Counted from the first letter of the stretch, positions 25,710 to 35,207 are shown. The stretch: DNA of 64,000 nt from Pelagibacterium limicola (GCF_015694405.1 NZ_JADQDB010000003.1:491698-555697); one strand, 5' to 3'. A program made the numbers and translations. Notes: generated by a model not told the origin, from the letters alone.

Positions 25710-27788
25710 ATGACCACCCCCACCCCGCCCGTCGCCTCCAAGCGCCAGCATTCCGACACCCGCCACGGGATCACGCGCGACGACTCTTACCATTGGCTCA
25801 GGGCCGATAACTGGCGGGAGGTGATGGCCGATCCTTCGGTGTTGCCGCAGGACATTCGGGATTATCTCGAGGCGGAGAACGGCTGGTACGAAAGCCAGTT
25901 CGGCGAGCCGACCAAGGCGCTGCAGGAGGCGATCTACAAGGAAATCCGTGGGCGGATCAAAGAGGACGACTCCTCGGTGCCCGCGCCGGATGGGCCGTTT
26001 GCCTATTACACCCGCACCCGCGAGGGCGACCAGTATGCCTTGATCTGCCGGACCGCGCGCGATGGCGGCGCGGAGGCGGTTCTGCTCGATTGCAATGCCG
26101 AGGCAGGCGAGGGCTATTTCGGCTTCGGCGGGGCGGAACATTCCCCGTGCCACACGATGATCGCCTGGGCAGCGGACCGGAACGGATCGGAATATTACAC
26201 CATCCATATCCGCGACACCGAGACCGGCAACGACCGCGAGGAGCGCATCGAGAAGGCGGGAAGCGGAGCGACGTGGATGAACGATTCAAAATCGTTCTTT
26301 TATGTCGAACTCGACGAGAACCATCGCCCGTTCCGGGTGCGGCGGCACGTGCTGGGCACCGCGCAGGCTGAGGACGAAATCGTCTATGAGGAACAGGACC
26401 CGGGCTTTTTCGTCGGGGTGGGGCAAACGCAATCGCGCCGCTTCATCACGATTTCCGCCCATGACCACCAGACATCGGAAGTCTGGCTGATCGATGCGGA
26501 CAAGGGTGGCGCGCCGGTTTGCATCGAGCCGCGCCACGAGAACACCGAATATTCGGTCGAGGAGCGCAACGGCACGCTCTACATCCTCACCAACGACAAC
26601 GAGGCCGAGGATTTCAAGATCGTCACCGCGCCCCTCTCCGATCCGGGAGAAAAGAACTGGGTCGATCTCGTCCCTCACGAGTCCGGTACGCTGATCCTCG
26701 ATATCGAATTGCTGGCCGGTCATTTGATCCGGCTCGAACGCAAGGACGGGCTGCCGCGCATCGTCGTGCGCGACCTCGACACGCACAAGGAAGAAACGAT
26801 TGCCTTCCCCGAGGAGGCCTATTCTCTGGGACTGGTCGGCGGATACGAGTTCGAGACGACGACCATCCGCTTTTCCTATTCCTCGCCCACCACGCCCGCG
26901 CAAGTCTTCGACATGGATCTTGCGACGGGGACTCGGGTCTTGCGCAAGCAGCAGCAGGTGCCGTCCGGGCACGATCCCGCGCTTTATGAAACGCGGCGGC
27001 TGTTCGCCAAGGCGGCCGACGGCGAAGAGGTGCCGGTGACGCTGCTCTATCGCAAGGGGCTGAAACGCGATGGCTCCACCCCTGCCCTGCTCTATGGCTA
27101 CGGCTCGTACGGTCACGCGATCCCGGCAGGGTTTTCGGTTTCGAACCTGTCGCTGGTCGACCGGGGTTTCGTTTACGCCATAGCGCATATCCGTGGCGGC
27201 ATGGATAAGGGCTATCGCTGGTACAAGCACGGGCGCGCCGAGCACAAGACAAATACCTTCACCGACTTCATCGCCGCGGCGGAAATGCTCGTTGCCGAGG
27301 GGTATTCATCGAAAGGCAGGATCGTCGCCGAGGGCGGTTCCGCGGGCGGGATGCTGATGGGTGCGGTCGCCAACATGCGGCCCGACCTCTGGGGCGGCGT
27401 CATGGCCATCGTTCCGTTCGTCGACGTGCTCAACACCATGCTCGACGACACGCTGCCCCTCACCCCGCCCGAATGGCCCGAATGGGGCAATCCCATCGAG
27501 TCGGAGGAGGCCTACAAGCGCATCGCCTCCTATTCGCCATACGACAATATCGAAGCGAAGGACTATCCGCCGATCCTTGCCCTTGCGGGCCTCACCGATC
27601 CGCGCGTCACCTATTGGGAGCCGGCAAAATGGGTTGCCAGACTGCGCGCAACCAAGACGGACTCAAGGCCGTTGTACCTCAGGACCAACATGGGAGCTGG
27701 CCATGGCGGGGCTTCGGGACGTTTTGAACGGATCAAGGAAACCGCGATCACCTACGCCTTTGCGCTCAAGTGCGCCGGATTAGCATAA
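25710..27788 (+). CDS. ptrB: Oligopeptidase B (protease II, S9A)
   Basis: A 692-residue cytosolic serine peptidase that cleaves short peptides after Lys/Arg. An N-terminal beta-propeller (residues about 75-410) precedes the alpha/beta-hydrolase domain. The triad is visible as S544 (EGGSAGG), D630 (GLTDPRV) and H665 (GAGHGG). The length and the IRGGMDKGYRWYKHGR motif fit oligopeptidase B. It is monocistronic. Confidence 0.92.
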   Translation: MTTPTPPVASKRQHSDTRHGITRDDSYHWLRADNWREVMADPSVLPQDIRDYLEAENGWYESQFGEPTKALQEAIYKEIRGRIKEDDSSVPAPDGPFAYYTRTREGDQYALICRTARDGGAEAVLLDCNAEAGEGYFGFGGAEHSPCHTMIAWAADRNGSEYYTIHIRDTETGNDREERIEKAGSGATWMNDSKSFFYVELDENHRPFRVRRHVLGTAQAEDEIVYEEQDPGFFVGVGQTQSRRFITISAHDHQTSEVWLIDADKGGAPVCIEPRHENTEYSVEERNGTLYILTNDNEAEDFKIVTAPLSDPGEKNWVDLVPHESGTLILDIELLAGHLIRLERKDGLPRIVVRDLDTHKEETIAFPEEAYSLGLVGGYEFETTTIRFSYSSPTTPAQVFDMDLATGTRVLRKQQQVPSGHDPALYETRRLFAKAADGEEVPVTLLYRKGLKRDGSTPALLYGYGSYGHAIPAGFSVSNLSLVDRGFVYAIAHIRGGMDKGYRWYKHGRAEHKTNTFTDFIAAAEMLVAEGYSSKGRIVAEGGSAGGMLMGAVANMRPDLWGGVMAIVPFVDVLNTMLDDTLPLTPPEWPEWGNPIESEEAYKRIASYSPYDNIEAKDYPPILALAGLTDPRVTYWEPAKWVARLRATKTDSRPLYLRTNMGAGHGGASGRFERIKETAITYAFALKCAGLA

Positions 27789-27909
27789 GTTTTCGGCCCC
27801 CAACGTTGCGTCGCGAATTTGCCCACGCTATATAAAAAGAACTCGCTTGGTAAATTTCGATTTTGCGATTACCTGCCACCAGAGAAACGATCAACAAGGA
27901 GGCCTTACA

Positions 27910-28509
27910 ATGAGCTTTTCCCTTCCCGACCTGCCATATGCCTATGACGCGCTCGGCCCTTACATGTCCGCCGAAACGCTGGAGTTTCACCACGACAAGC
28001 ACCACCAGGCCTATGTGACCAACGGCAACAAGCTGCTCGAAGGGTCCGGGCTCGAGGGCAAGTCGCTCGAGGAGATCGTCAAGGAGAGCTATGGCAAGAA
28101 CCAGGGGCTCTTCAACAATGCCGGCCAGCATTACAACCACATCCACTTCTGGAAGTGGATGAAGCCCAATGGCGGCGGCAAGTCCCTGCCCGGCAAGCTG
28201 GCCAAGGCGGTCGATTCCGATCTGGGCGGCTATGACAAGTTCCGCGAGGACTTCCTTGCCGCCGGCGCCGGCCAGTTCGGCTCGGGCTGGGCGTGGCTCA
28301 CGCTCAAGGACGGCAAGCTCGAAGTCACCAAGACCCCGAACGGGGAAAGCCCGCTGGTCCATGGCGGCGTGCCGCTGCTCGGCGTCGATGTGTGGGAGCA
28401 CTCCTATTATATCGACTACCGCAACGCGCGGCCCAAATATCTCGAAGCCTTCTTCGACAATCTCGTGAACTGGGAATATGTGGAAGAGCTTTACGAGGCC
28501 GCTTCCTAA
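27910..28509 (+). CDS. sodB: Superoxide dismutase, Fe type
   Basis: A 199-residue Fe/Mn-family superoxide dismutase. The metal ligands are H27, H77, D160 and H164 (FHHDKHH, NHIHFW, DVWEHSYY). Q73 in NNAGQHYNH, with no Gln in the later TPNGESPL segment, points to the iron-type second-sphere arrangement. No signal peptide, so cytosolic. The start at 27910 has AAGGAGG upstream; an earlier in-frame start is unlikely. Confidence 0.95.
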   Translation: MSFSLPDLPYAYDALGPYMSAETLEFHHDKHHQAYVTNGNKLLEGSGLEGKSLEEIVKESYGKNQGLFNNAGQHYNHIHFWKWMKPNGGGKSLPGKLAKAVDSDLGGYDKFREDFLAAGAGQFGSGWAWLTLKDGKLEVTKTPNGESPLVHGGVPLLGVDVWEHSYYIDYRNARPKYLEAFFDNLVNWEYVEELYEAAS

Positions 28510-28533
28510 AAAATTCCGGCCTGTTCCGTTTTG

Positions 28534-28561
28534 GCGCCCCGCTTGTCCACAGGCGGGGCGC
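28534..28561 (+). terminator. Hairpin downstream of sodB
   Basis: GCGCCCCGC/GCGGGGCGC arms with a 10-nt loop, 24 nt past the sodB stop. It is followed by TTACGATTTAACG rather than a clean T-run, so it may be a weak terminator. Confidence 0.5.
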
Positions 28562-28668
28562 TTACGATTTAACGTTAATTCCGCCCCTTCGCTCCTATCG
28601 CGCCGACGCCGTGTTAGGTAAGGTTTTGTTAAGCAAACCGACTCAGCGGAGATGGAAGCGGATTGGAT

Positions 28669-29217
28669 ATGCCCGCGCCCACCATTACGGTTCTTTCGAC
28701 CAGCCCTGCGCTGGCCTCGATTCTCGGGGCGACGCTGCGGCGGGGGCGCAATTGGCGCGTGCGGGAATTCCGCGACAGCCGCTCGCTTTCGGCCTATATG
28801 CGCATCGCGCCGGTGGCGATCCTCGTTTCCGACTACACGCTTGAAAGCGGTACCGCCGCGGATATCGCCATCGCTCTCCGCTCGGACGCGCTCGTGATCT
28901 CACGCCATGTCCAGATCATCGCGCTGAGCAAGGACGTGGATCTCGCCATGCGCCAGCGGTGCGTCCAGTCGGGGATCGACGAGGTCATCGTGAAGCCGAT
29001 GAGCCCGCTTTACCTCGAGGAGCGGATCAAGGCACGGCTCAAATCGGTCCCGCGCGACCACATCTCCTGCGGCCCGGTCTACGCCGGCCCCGAGCGGCGG
29101 GAACGCATCGTGATGGACGACACGCGCCCCATCCCCGTCGAGCGGCGTATCGACGGCGCCAACGTCGTCTCCTTCCTCGCTCACAAGGCGCGGCGGGATA
29201 ACGAGGAACGAGTTTAG
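28669..29217 (+). CDS. Receiver-like protein with degenerate phosphorylation site
   Basis: A 182-residue protein with a CheY-like fold: TITVLSTSP (strand 1), VAILVSDYTL (a possible phospho-acceptor Asp), QIIALSKDV (Thr/Ser position) and DEVIVKPMSP (conserved Lys). The pair of acidic residues that normally follows strand 1 is replaced by STS, so metal-dependent phosphorylation may be lost. A basic C-terminal tail of about 55 residues has no recognised domain. I start at the ATG at 28669; a TTG two codons earlier is also possible. Confidence 0.65.
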   Translation: MPAPTITVLSTSPALASILGATLRRGRNWRVREFRDSRSLSAYMRIAPVAILVSDYTLESGTAADIAIALRSDALVISRHVQIIALSKDVDLAMRQRCVQSGIDEVIVKPMSPLYLEERIKARLKSVPRDHISCGPVYAGPERRERIVMDDTRPIPVERRIDGANVVSFLAHKARRDNEERV

Positions 29218-29221
29218 CGCC

Positions 29222-29752
29222 CTATTCCAATATGCGGGCGAGTCGCGTCCAGAGGTCCTCGAAGCTGTCCGAAACCTGGACGAGATGATCGACGCCCCCG
29301 AGCCCGACAGAGGCTATGTCGGTAATAAAGCCACGCACGACCTCGAACGCGCCTTGCTGGTTGAGGAGGCCCACCGGCTTGCCGGCCTCCGTGCCCCCGG
29401 TATCGACCCAGGCACTATAGAGCGCGGAGACGGCACCGAGCCCTCCGGGCAGTGCGACCAGCGCCTGACCGAGCAGCGCAGCGCGGGCGCCCGCAGCGCG
29501 AACGTCGTCCGCCATTTCCACCGTCACGCCCCGGGGCACGTCGAGCGTCTTGCCGCCCGAGGAGCAGACCGTCACCGTGCCCCCGTGAGCGAGCGCGCTA
29601 TCGACGAGCGCGCGCGGCCACTCGCCATTGCAGGCGATACAGACAAGGTGCGCCTTCTTGCGCGCCACCGACTCGCCGACCTGCCGATATTGCGCCTGGT
29701 GTTGGGTGACGCCGCAATCGGCAAAAACGGCAACTGTCGAAAACCTGCTCAT
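29222..29752 (-). CDS. LOG-family (TIGR00730-like) protein with altered active-site motif
   Basis: A 176-residue Rossmann-fold protein of the LOG/lysine-decarboxylase-like family, whose active members are cytokinin-type nucleoside 5'-monophosphate phosphoribohydrolases. The fold motifs remain (VAVFADCG; QALVALPGGLG). The catalytic PGGxGTxxE reads PGGLGAVSA (residues 102-110: Thr to Ala107, Glu to Ala110), and the preceding Arg-Lys pair is RA. Catalytic activity is therefore doubtful. I use the ATG at 29752; an ATG at 29764 overlapping the HerA stop as ATGA is possible. Confidence 0.7.
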   Translation of the reverse strand: MSRFSTVAVFADCGVTQHQAQYRQVGESVARKKAHLVCIACNGEWPRALVDSALAHGGTVTVCSSGGKTLDVPRGVTVEMADDVRAAGARAALLGQALVALPGGLGAVSALYSAWVDTGGTEAGKPVGLLNQQGAFEVVRGFITDIASVGLGGVDHLVQVSDSFEDLWTRLARILE

Positions 29753-29760
29753 GGCTGCCC

Positions 29761-31266
29761 TCATCTCCCCTTGGTGAGGCTTCCGAGGATGCCGCGCACG
29801 AGGGAATTGCCGACCTGCCGGGCGAAGGTGCGCACCACGGTCATGCCCGCAGCTTCGAGCGGGGTTTGACGCGAGGACGACCGCCGCGGCGCGGCGGCTC
29901 CGCCAGTCTGCGCCCTGCTCAACGCATCCTCGCGCTTGCGGAGCTCGGCTTCGCGCGCGGCGAGAGCGGCTTCCCGCAAGGCATCGTGCGCGCGGCGCTC
30001 GAGCACTTCATAGGCCGACTCCCGATCATAGACCGTGTCGTACTTGCCCGCGACGGGGCTCGTTGCAATTACCCTCGTCCGCTCATCGGGCGTCAGCGGC
30101 CCCATGCGCGAGGATGGCGGGCGGATGAGCGTGCGGCCTACCATCGAGGGCGCGCCCTTTTCCTCGAGCACCGAGACCAAGGCCTCGCCCGTGCCGAGCT
30201 GGGTGATGACCTCGGCGGTCGAAAATTCGGGGTTGGGCCGGAAGCTGTCGGCCGCGGCACGGACTGCGCGCTGTTCCCTCGGAGTATACGCACGCAAGGC
30301 ATGCTGGACACGGTTGCCGAGTTGGGCCAGCACGGCCTCTGGCACGTCCATCGGGTTCTGGGTGACGAAATAGACTCCGACGCCCTTGGAGCGCACGAGC
30401 TTGACGACCTGCTCGATCTTTTCAATGAGCACCTTGGGCGCCTCGTTGAAGAGGAGATGGGCTTCCTCGAAAAAGAAGACAAGCGTCGGCTTGTCGGGGT
30501 TGCCGACCTCGGGCAGTTGCTCGAACAGTTCGGACAGCATCCAGAGCAGGAAAATGGCGTAGAGGCGCGGTGCGCGCATGAGTTCGTCGGCCGCGAGGAT
30601 CGAGATGTATCCCCGCCCTTGCGCATCGCGCCGCATGAGATCGGAAATCTCGAGTGCCCGTTCGCCGAAAAAACCCTCGCCGCCCTGCTGCTCGATGACC
30701 AGCAGGGCACGCTGGATCGCGCCAATCGTGGCGGTCGTGATATTGCCGTAGCGCGCAGAAAGATTGGCGCGATTTTCGGCCAGATGCGTCAGGAGCGCGC
30801 GCAGATCCTTGAGGTCGAGGAGCAACAGGCCCTCGTCGTCGGCATATTTGAAGGCAGCGTTGAGGACGCCCTCCTGGGTCGCGTTGAGTTCGAGAATGCG
30901 CGAGAGGAGCAGCGGGCCCATTTCGGAAATCGTCGTTCGGACCGGATGGCCTTGGCGTCCGAACAGGTCCCAGAAAACTGTCGGGTATCCTTCAAAGGCG
31001 TAATCGGTGAGCCCGATCGTTTCCGCGCGGGCGGCGAGAAAGTCCTTGGGCTCGCCCGGAGCCGCAACGCCGGCGACGTCGCCCTTGATGTCCGCGCAGA
31101 ACACCGGCACGCCGGCGCGCGAAAAGCCTTCCGCCAATATCTGCATGGTCACCGTCTTGCCGGTCCCCGTCGCCCCCGTGATCAGCCCGTGGCGGTTGCC
31201 GAAACTGAGGGTCAGATATTCCGGGCGGTTGCTGGTGCCCAGATACACCGCGTCATCGACAAGCAT
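29761..31266 (-). CDS. HerA-like ATPase (DUF853, YjgR family)
   Basis: A 501-residue P-loop ATPase related to HerA/FtsK-type helicases. Walker A is GATGTGKT near residue 32 and Walker B is LVFFFEEAHLL near 270; a conserved YFVTQNPMDVPEAVLAQLGNRVQHALRAYTPRE region follows (arginine finger area, about 310-345). The C-terminal tail is charged. Family members are poorly characterised; a role in DNA processing or transport is inferred. It overlaps, or nearly overlaps, the LOG-family gene downstream. Confidence 0.9.
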   Translation of the reverse strand: MLVDDAVYLGTSNRPEYLTLSFGNRHGLITGATGTGKTVTMQILAEGFSRAGVPVFCADIKGDVAGVAAPGEPKDFLAARAETIGLTDYAFEGYPTVFWDLFGRQGHPVRTTISEMGPLLLSRILELNATQEGVLNAAFKYADDEGLLLLDLKDLRALLTHLAENRANLSARYGNITTATIGAIQRALLVIEQQGGEGFFGERALEISDLMRRDAQGRGYISILAADELMRAPRLYAIFLLWMLSELFEQLPEVGNPDKPTLVFFFEEAHLLFNEAPKVLIEKIEQVVKLVRSKGVGVYFVTQNPMDVPEAVLAQLGNRVQHALRAYTPREQRAVRAAADSFRPNPEFSTAEVITQLGTGEALVSVLEEKGAPSMVGRTLIRPPSSRMGPLTPDERTRVIATSPVAGKYDTVYDRESAYEVLERRAHDALREAALAAREAELRKREDALSRAQTGGAAAPRRSSSRQTPLEAAGMTVVRTFARQVGNSLVRGILGSLTKGR

Positions 31267-31419
31267 CGGGGACCTTTCTCGTCCGAGTCAGCATCTTTGA
31301 CATTCTATAGCGGCGGCGGCGCCCTTGCCGCAAGCTCGCCGGGTTTACCACGCTGGCCGACTTCGCTGGCGCGGAGCGGGCAAATCCATAGACTGGCGCA
31401 CAAACAAGGGAGCTGGACG

Positions 31420-32760
31420 ATGATCCACGACCGCCGCCGCTTTATCGCATCGCTCTCGCTTGGCGGGCTGGGCAGCAGCATGGCCATGTCGTCGGCGCTC
31501 GCCCAGAGCGCACAGGAAGATTGGCTTGCAGCCCTTTCCCCTGATGCGGGCCACGACCAGACGCGCGCCCTACAGGCAGCGATCGATGCTTCGGCGGCGC
31601 GGGCGGGACGGCTGGTGCTGCCCGCCGGGCGGTATCGCACCGGCACGCTCCGCCTGCCCTCGGGCCTTGCGCTCAGCGGCGCCCCCGGCCGAACGATGCT
31701 TGTCCAGGCTGGTGACGGACCGGTCCTTCTTGCTGATGGTGTCGAGCATCTCATCGTCGACGGGCTTTCGGTCGACGGCAACGGCGCGGATGGCGCGATG
31801 TGGCATGGGGGGTTGGTTCATATCGCCAACGCCAAGGCCGTAACGCTACGCGACTGCACGATCTTCAACACCCGGCTCAACGGCGTTTCGCTTCTCAACG
31901 GATCGGGGCGGATCGAGGGGTGCGATATATCGGGGAGCGCGCTGACGGGCCTTTTCGTCTACGACGGCGACGGCATTGCCATCCATGCCAACCGCATCCA
32001 CGATTGCGACAACGGCGGCATCCGCATCTGGCGCGGGGAAAACGGGCATGACGGCTCCATCGTCACCGGAAACCGCATCTGGGCCATCGACTGGACCAAT
32101 GGCGGTAACGGGCAGAACGGGAACGGAATCAACGTCTTCCGCGCCGACGGCGTGATCGTGGCCGACAACTCCATTGCCGATTGCGCCTTTTCGGCCGTCC
32201 GGCTCAATTCGACCAACAATACCCAGGTGCGGGGCAATACCTGCCTCAACAGCGGGGAAGTCGCGATCTTTTCCGAGTTCACCTTTTCGGGCTCGGTCAT
32301 CGCCAACAATATCGTGGACAACGCCGCAGCCGGCATCTCCATGACCAATTTCAACGAGGATGGCCGACTGGCGAGTTGCACGGGCAATATCGTGCGCAAC
32401 ATCACGCCGGCCTCGGCGGTCAACCCGGACACGGTGCCCTATGGCATTGCCGCGGAAGCCGACGCCATCGTGACGGGCAATGCCGTCGATAACGTTCCTG
32501 GGGTCGGTATCCTCGCGGGATGGGGGCCCTACCTGCGCGATGTCACGGTCACGGGCAATCTGGTGCGAAGCTGCGAGGTAGGGGTTTCCGTCAGCGTCGC
32601 CGATGGCGCAGGGACGGCGGTCATCACCGGCAACACCATCTCGGACAGCAAGGCCCACGCCATGATTGCCAGCCGCTGGTGGGATATCGCGACCACAGAT
32701 CTGGCGGCGGACGCGGGCAGGTTCCCGGCGCTCACGGTGCGGGACAATACGGTTATCTAG
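31420..32760 (+). CDS. Tat-exported parallel beta-helix protein (TIGR03808 family)
   Basis: A 446-residue protein with a twin-arginine signal (DRRRFIASLSLGGLG) and an AQ-type cleavage site. A right-handed beta-helix with many short N-x-I/V repeats follows (IVTGNRIWAI, VIVADNSIAD, VIANNIVDNA, VTGNLVRSCE, VITGNTISD). It matches the alphaproteobacterial TIGR03808 Tat-translocated repetitive proteins; by fold it could bind or cleave polysaccharide, but no catalytic site is clear. The start has AAGGGAG upstream. The long in-frame extension back to 29866 lies antisense to the HerA gene and is not real. Confidence 0.88.
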   Translation: MIHDRRRFIASLSLGGLGSSMAMSSALAQSAQEDWLAALSPDAGHDQTRALQAAIDASAARAGRLVLPAGRYRTGTLRLPSGLALSGAPGRTMLVQAGDGPVLLADGVEHLIVDGLSVDGNGADGAMWHGGLVHIANAKAVTLRDCTIFNTRLNGVSLLNGSGRIEGCDISGSALTGLFVYDGDGIAIHANRIHDCDNGGIRIWRGENGHDGSIVTGNRIWAIDWTNGGNGQNGNGINVFRADGVIVADNSIADCAFSAVRLNSTNNTQVRGNTCLNSGEVAIFSEFTFSGSVIANNIVDNAAAGISMTNFNEDGRLASCTGNIVRNITPASAVNPDTVPYGIAAEADAIVTGNAVDNVPGVGILAGWGPYLRDVTVTGNLVRSCEVGVSVSVADGAGTAVITGNTISDSKAHAMIASRWWDIATTDLAADAGRFPALTVRDNTVI

Positions 32761-32773
32761 GCCCTGCGGGCGG

Positions 32774-33790
32774 TTATGCCGAAACGTAAGCCTCGGCAGT
32801 TGCTTCCAGCACCCCGACTTCGATCCCACGCCAGTTGCTCATCGGCTTTTGTGCGTAGCGCCTGAGCACGACGAGCGCCTTTTCGTCGGGCTCGGCGATC
32901 CCCTGCAGGATCGCGGCAATCATCACCGTGGCCGCCTGGAGATTTCCATCGTCGCATTTGAGCGCGAAGCCCAGGCCGGTGTTCCGGACAGCGCCGCAGA
33001 AAACGCCATCGGCCCCGATCTTGACCATCAACCGTCCATCGAAGGCAGCCATCGCGTCGGTGTCGAACGTGTCCGTCCCGGCGATGAGGTGGGGATGGGC
33101 GGTTGCCGCATCGAAGAGCTTTTGCGCCGCTCCGGCCATATTTTCCGGCAGACCCTCGCCGGTCGCCATGCGGGCAAAGCCCTGCGCGAAGCTCTTGAGG
33201 GGCGAGGCCCAGGTGGGGATCGAGCAGCCGTCCGTGCCGCAGCGGTCCTCGGTCAATTCCTCGCCGATGACGGTCTCCACCGCCGCGCGGACGCGCTTTT
33301 GCACTTCGTGCCCACGTTCCACATAGCCCTTTGTGTCGATGCCGAGCGCGCGGGCCACCGAGAGCATTCCGGCGTGCTTGCCCGAGCAGTTATTGTGCAG
33401 CGCGCTCGGCTTTTCGCCTTTTTCTTCCAGCGCCTTGCGGGCGGCAGAATTGGACGGGGGATGGGCGCCGCATTCCAGATCATCGACCGATAGATCCGCA
33501 GCGGCGAGTGCCCTGCGGGCTACGGCGACATGATCGGGTTCGCCATGATGGGAGGCACAGGCAAGGCTCAGCGTTTCATCGTCGAGCGCGAATTTGCCCA
33601 CCGCGCCCGTCTCGAACATCGGCAGCGCCTGCATGACCTTGATGGCGGAACGCGGAAAGATCGGGCGGTCGATATCGCCCATGGAAATCGCGATATTGCC
33701 CCTGGAATCGCAAAGGCAGAATGCGCCGCGATGGCGGTTCTCGACCCAGTTGCCGCGCTTGAAATGCGCCAGGACGGGATTGGCCTGCAT
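32774..33790 (-). CDS. L-asparaginase, Rhizobium etli ReAV type
   Basis: A 338-residue asparaginase of the type II family first described from R. etli (ReAV), unrelated to the E. coli enzymes. The catalytic and zinc residues fall at the same numbers as in ReAV: S48 and K51 (PRSAIK), S80, C135 and K138 (CSGKH), and C189 (CGTDGC). Hydrolyses L-asparagine to aspartate and ammonia, in the cytosol. It is monocistronic, convergent with the Tat-exported gene. Confidence 0.93.
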   Translation of the reverse strand: MQANPVLAHFKRGNWVENRHRGAFCLCDSRGNIAISMGDIDRPIFPRSAIKVMQALPMFETGAVGKFALDDETLSLACASHHGEPDHVAVARRALAAADLSVDDLECGAHPPSNSAARKALEEKGEKPSALHNNCSGKHAGMLSVARALGIDTKGYVERGHEVQKRVRAAVETVIGEELTEDRCGTDGCSIPTWASPLKSFAQGFARMATGEGLPENMAGAAQKLFDAATAHPHLIAGTDTFDTDAMAAFDGRLMVKIGADGVFCGAVRNTGLGFALKCDDGNLQAATVMIAAILQGIAEPDEKALVVLRRYAQKPMSNWRGIEVGVLEATAEAYVSA

Positions 33791-33877
33791 GAAAAATTCC
33801 CCGCATACGAACGGCCCCCGAAGGACAACACGACGCCGGGAAAGTCAACAGCCGGGAGGCTACCGGCAAAAGGATCG

Positions 33878-34198
33878 TCAGAAATCGTGGGGCGTCAGAT
33901 AGTCGGCGCTGACCCAGCCGCGCGTGCCCGAACGGTCGACGAGGCACCAGCCGCCATCATTGGTGCAGCTTTCCACCCAGACGAAAGCGTTGCGGGCAAT
34001 CGTGCCGACACGGTCGGCGCCGGACTCGGGGGCGCTGAGGACGTTGAGGACATAATGGGCGGGGACACCGGTGATCTGGGCGACGACTTCCTTCATGCCG
34101 CCCGAAGCATGAACCTGTGGCGTGAACAACCCGGTCGCGGCGAGCGCGATGATGCCGCCGATCAGGGCCGGAATTGTGAGCTTGGAAACCAGTGTCAT
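33878..34198 (-). CDS. Secreted SH3b-domain protein
   Basis: A 106-residue exported protein with a signal peptide (about residues 1-31, ending QVHA). A bacterial SH3 domain follows (YVLNVLSAPESGADRVGTIARNAFVWV...WCLVDRSGTRGWVSADYL). Such domains often bind peptidoglycan. Start at the ATG at 34198 with GGGGGT upstream; a TTG 15 nt earlier is less likely. Confidence 0.8.
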   Translation of the reverse strand: MTLVSKLTIPALIGGIIALAATGLFTPQVHASGGMKEVVAQITGVPAHYVLNVLSAPESGADRVGTIARNAFVWVESCTNDGGWCLVDRSGTRGWVSADYLTPHDF

Positions 34199-34352
34199 CG
34201 TCTTTACCCCCAAAGTGCGAGGCGCTGCGGCGCCTTTCCTTGTGGAGAACTATTCGAACGGCTTTGAACCCATGCTGATTCCGCCGTTCATCGGCTATTC
34301 ATCGAGCAAGCGTGGGGCTAAGGCAGAAGAAACAGGGAGGTTTGGCAAAACC

Positions 34353-34964
34353 ATGTCCGCTACCCGATTGCTGGTTCTCGCGTTCGTCCGCGCGCATGAA
34401 CGTGCCCACGGCTATATGATCAGCCAGGACCTGATGGCTTGGCGCGCCGACGAATGGGCAAACACCAAGACCGGGTCGATCTACCATGCCCTGCGACAGC
34501 TCACCAAGGAAGGCCTCCTCAACGAGCGGGCGCTACCGATCGGCCAAGGCTCCCCGGCACGCACCGATTACGCGATAACTGAAAGCGGCGAGGCCGAATT
34601 CATGCGGCTAATGGAAAAGGCGCTGACCGAGCCCGAGATGCGCCCGGACATGCTCTGCGCCGGCCTCGTGCTGATGTCGGCCCTACCCAGGGCGCGTGTC
34701 GTCGCGCTCCTGCGCCAACGGCTCGCCAATCTCGACACCCATCACGATGCAGCGAACACCGCGCAGAAAAACGCCAAATGGTCGGGGCAACGGGCGTTGC
34801 CTCCCCATGTCGAGGCGCTCTTGAGCTTCTGGGTGCACGCAACGGAGTGCAAGAAGGAGTGGATCAAGGACCTGATCGCGCGCATCGAAGGCGGAGCCTA
34901 CATTTTTGCGGATGACGCGCCTCTGGCCTTCGGTACACCCGGGTCCAAGGTATCGCGCGACTAG
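34353..34964 (+). CDS. PadR-family transcriptional regulator
   Basis: A 203-residue regulator with an N-terminal winged helix (HGYMISQDLMAWRADEWANTKTGSIYHALRQLTKEGLL) and a C-terminal helical dimerisation domain, as in PadR/Vtr proteins. The TGSIYHALRQL segment is diagnostic. I use the ATG at 34353 (AGGGAGG upstream, rather far); longer readings run into the divergent SH3b gene. Target genes unknown. Confidence 0.82.
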   Translation: MSATRLLVLAFVRAHERAHGYMISQDLMAWRADEWANTKTGSIYHALRQLTKEGLLNERALPIGQGSPARTDYAITESGEAEFMRLMEKALTEPEMRPDMLCAGLVLMSALPRARVVALLRQRLANLDTHHDAANTAQKNAKWSGQRALPPHVEALLSFWVHATECKKEWIKDLIARIEGGAYIFADDAPLAFGTPGSKVSRD

Positions 34965-34985
34965 CGCCCCTCGCGGCCTGGGCGC

Positions 34986-35207
34986 CTATCCGGGCTGGGC
35001 GGCCGGCTTCTCCTCGCTGGCCTTGCGCTGGACCACGCTATCGATCACCGCGGTTGCCCGCAGGCGGCATGCGTCCTCTCCCTCGGCCCTGCTCGCTCGA
35101 ATCCGTTCGGCCAGTTTGGCCGGCAACAGCGGCGGCCAGACTTTTACTTGCCAGGTTTTGTCGAAGAGCGTGCGGACGCGATATCCACGATATTCGAATT
35201 CAGGCAT
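34986..35207 (-). CDS. Small hypothetical protein
   Basis: A 73-residue basic protein (MPEFEYRGYRVRTLFDKTWQVKVWPPLLP...) with an ideal GGGAGG site before the ATG at 35207, which argues for real translation. No domain recognised, no signal peptide. It is convergent with the PadR gene. Confidence 0.6.
   Translation of the reverse strand: MPEFEYRGYRVRTLFDKTWQVKVWPPLLPAKLAERIRASRAEGEDACRLRATAVIDSVVQRKASEEKPAAQPG

Noticed and set aside
29866..32760. A single 964-codon frame suggesting a large fusion
   Set aside because: Its first half is antisense to the HerA-like gene. The Tat signal and ribosome-binding site at 31420 mark the true start.
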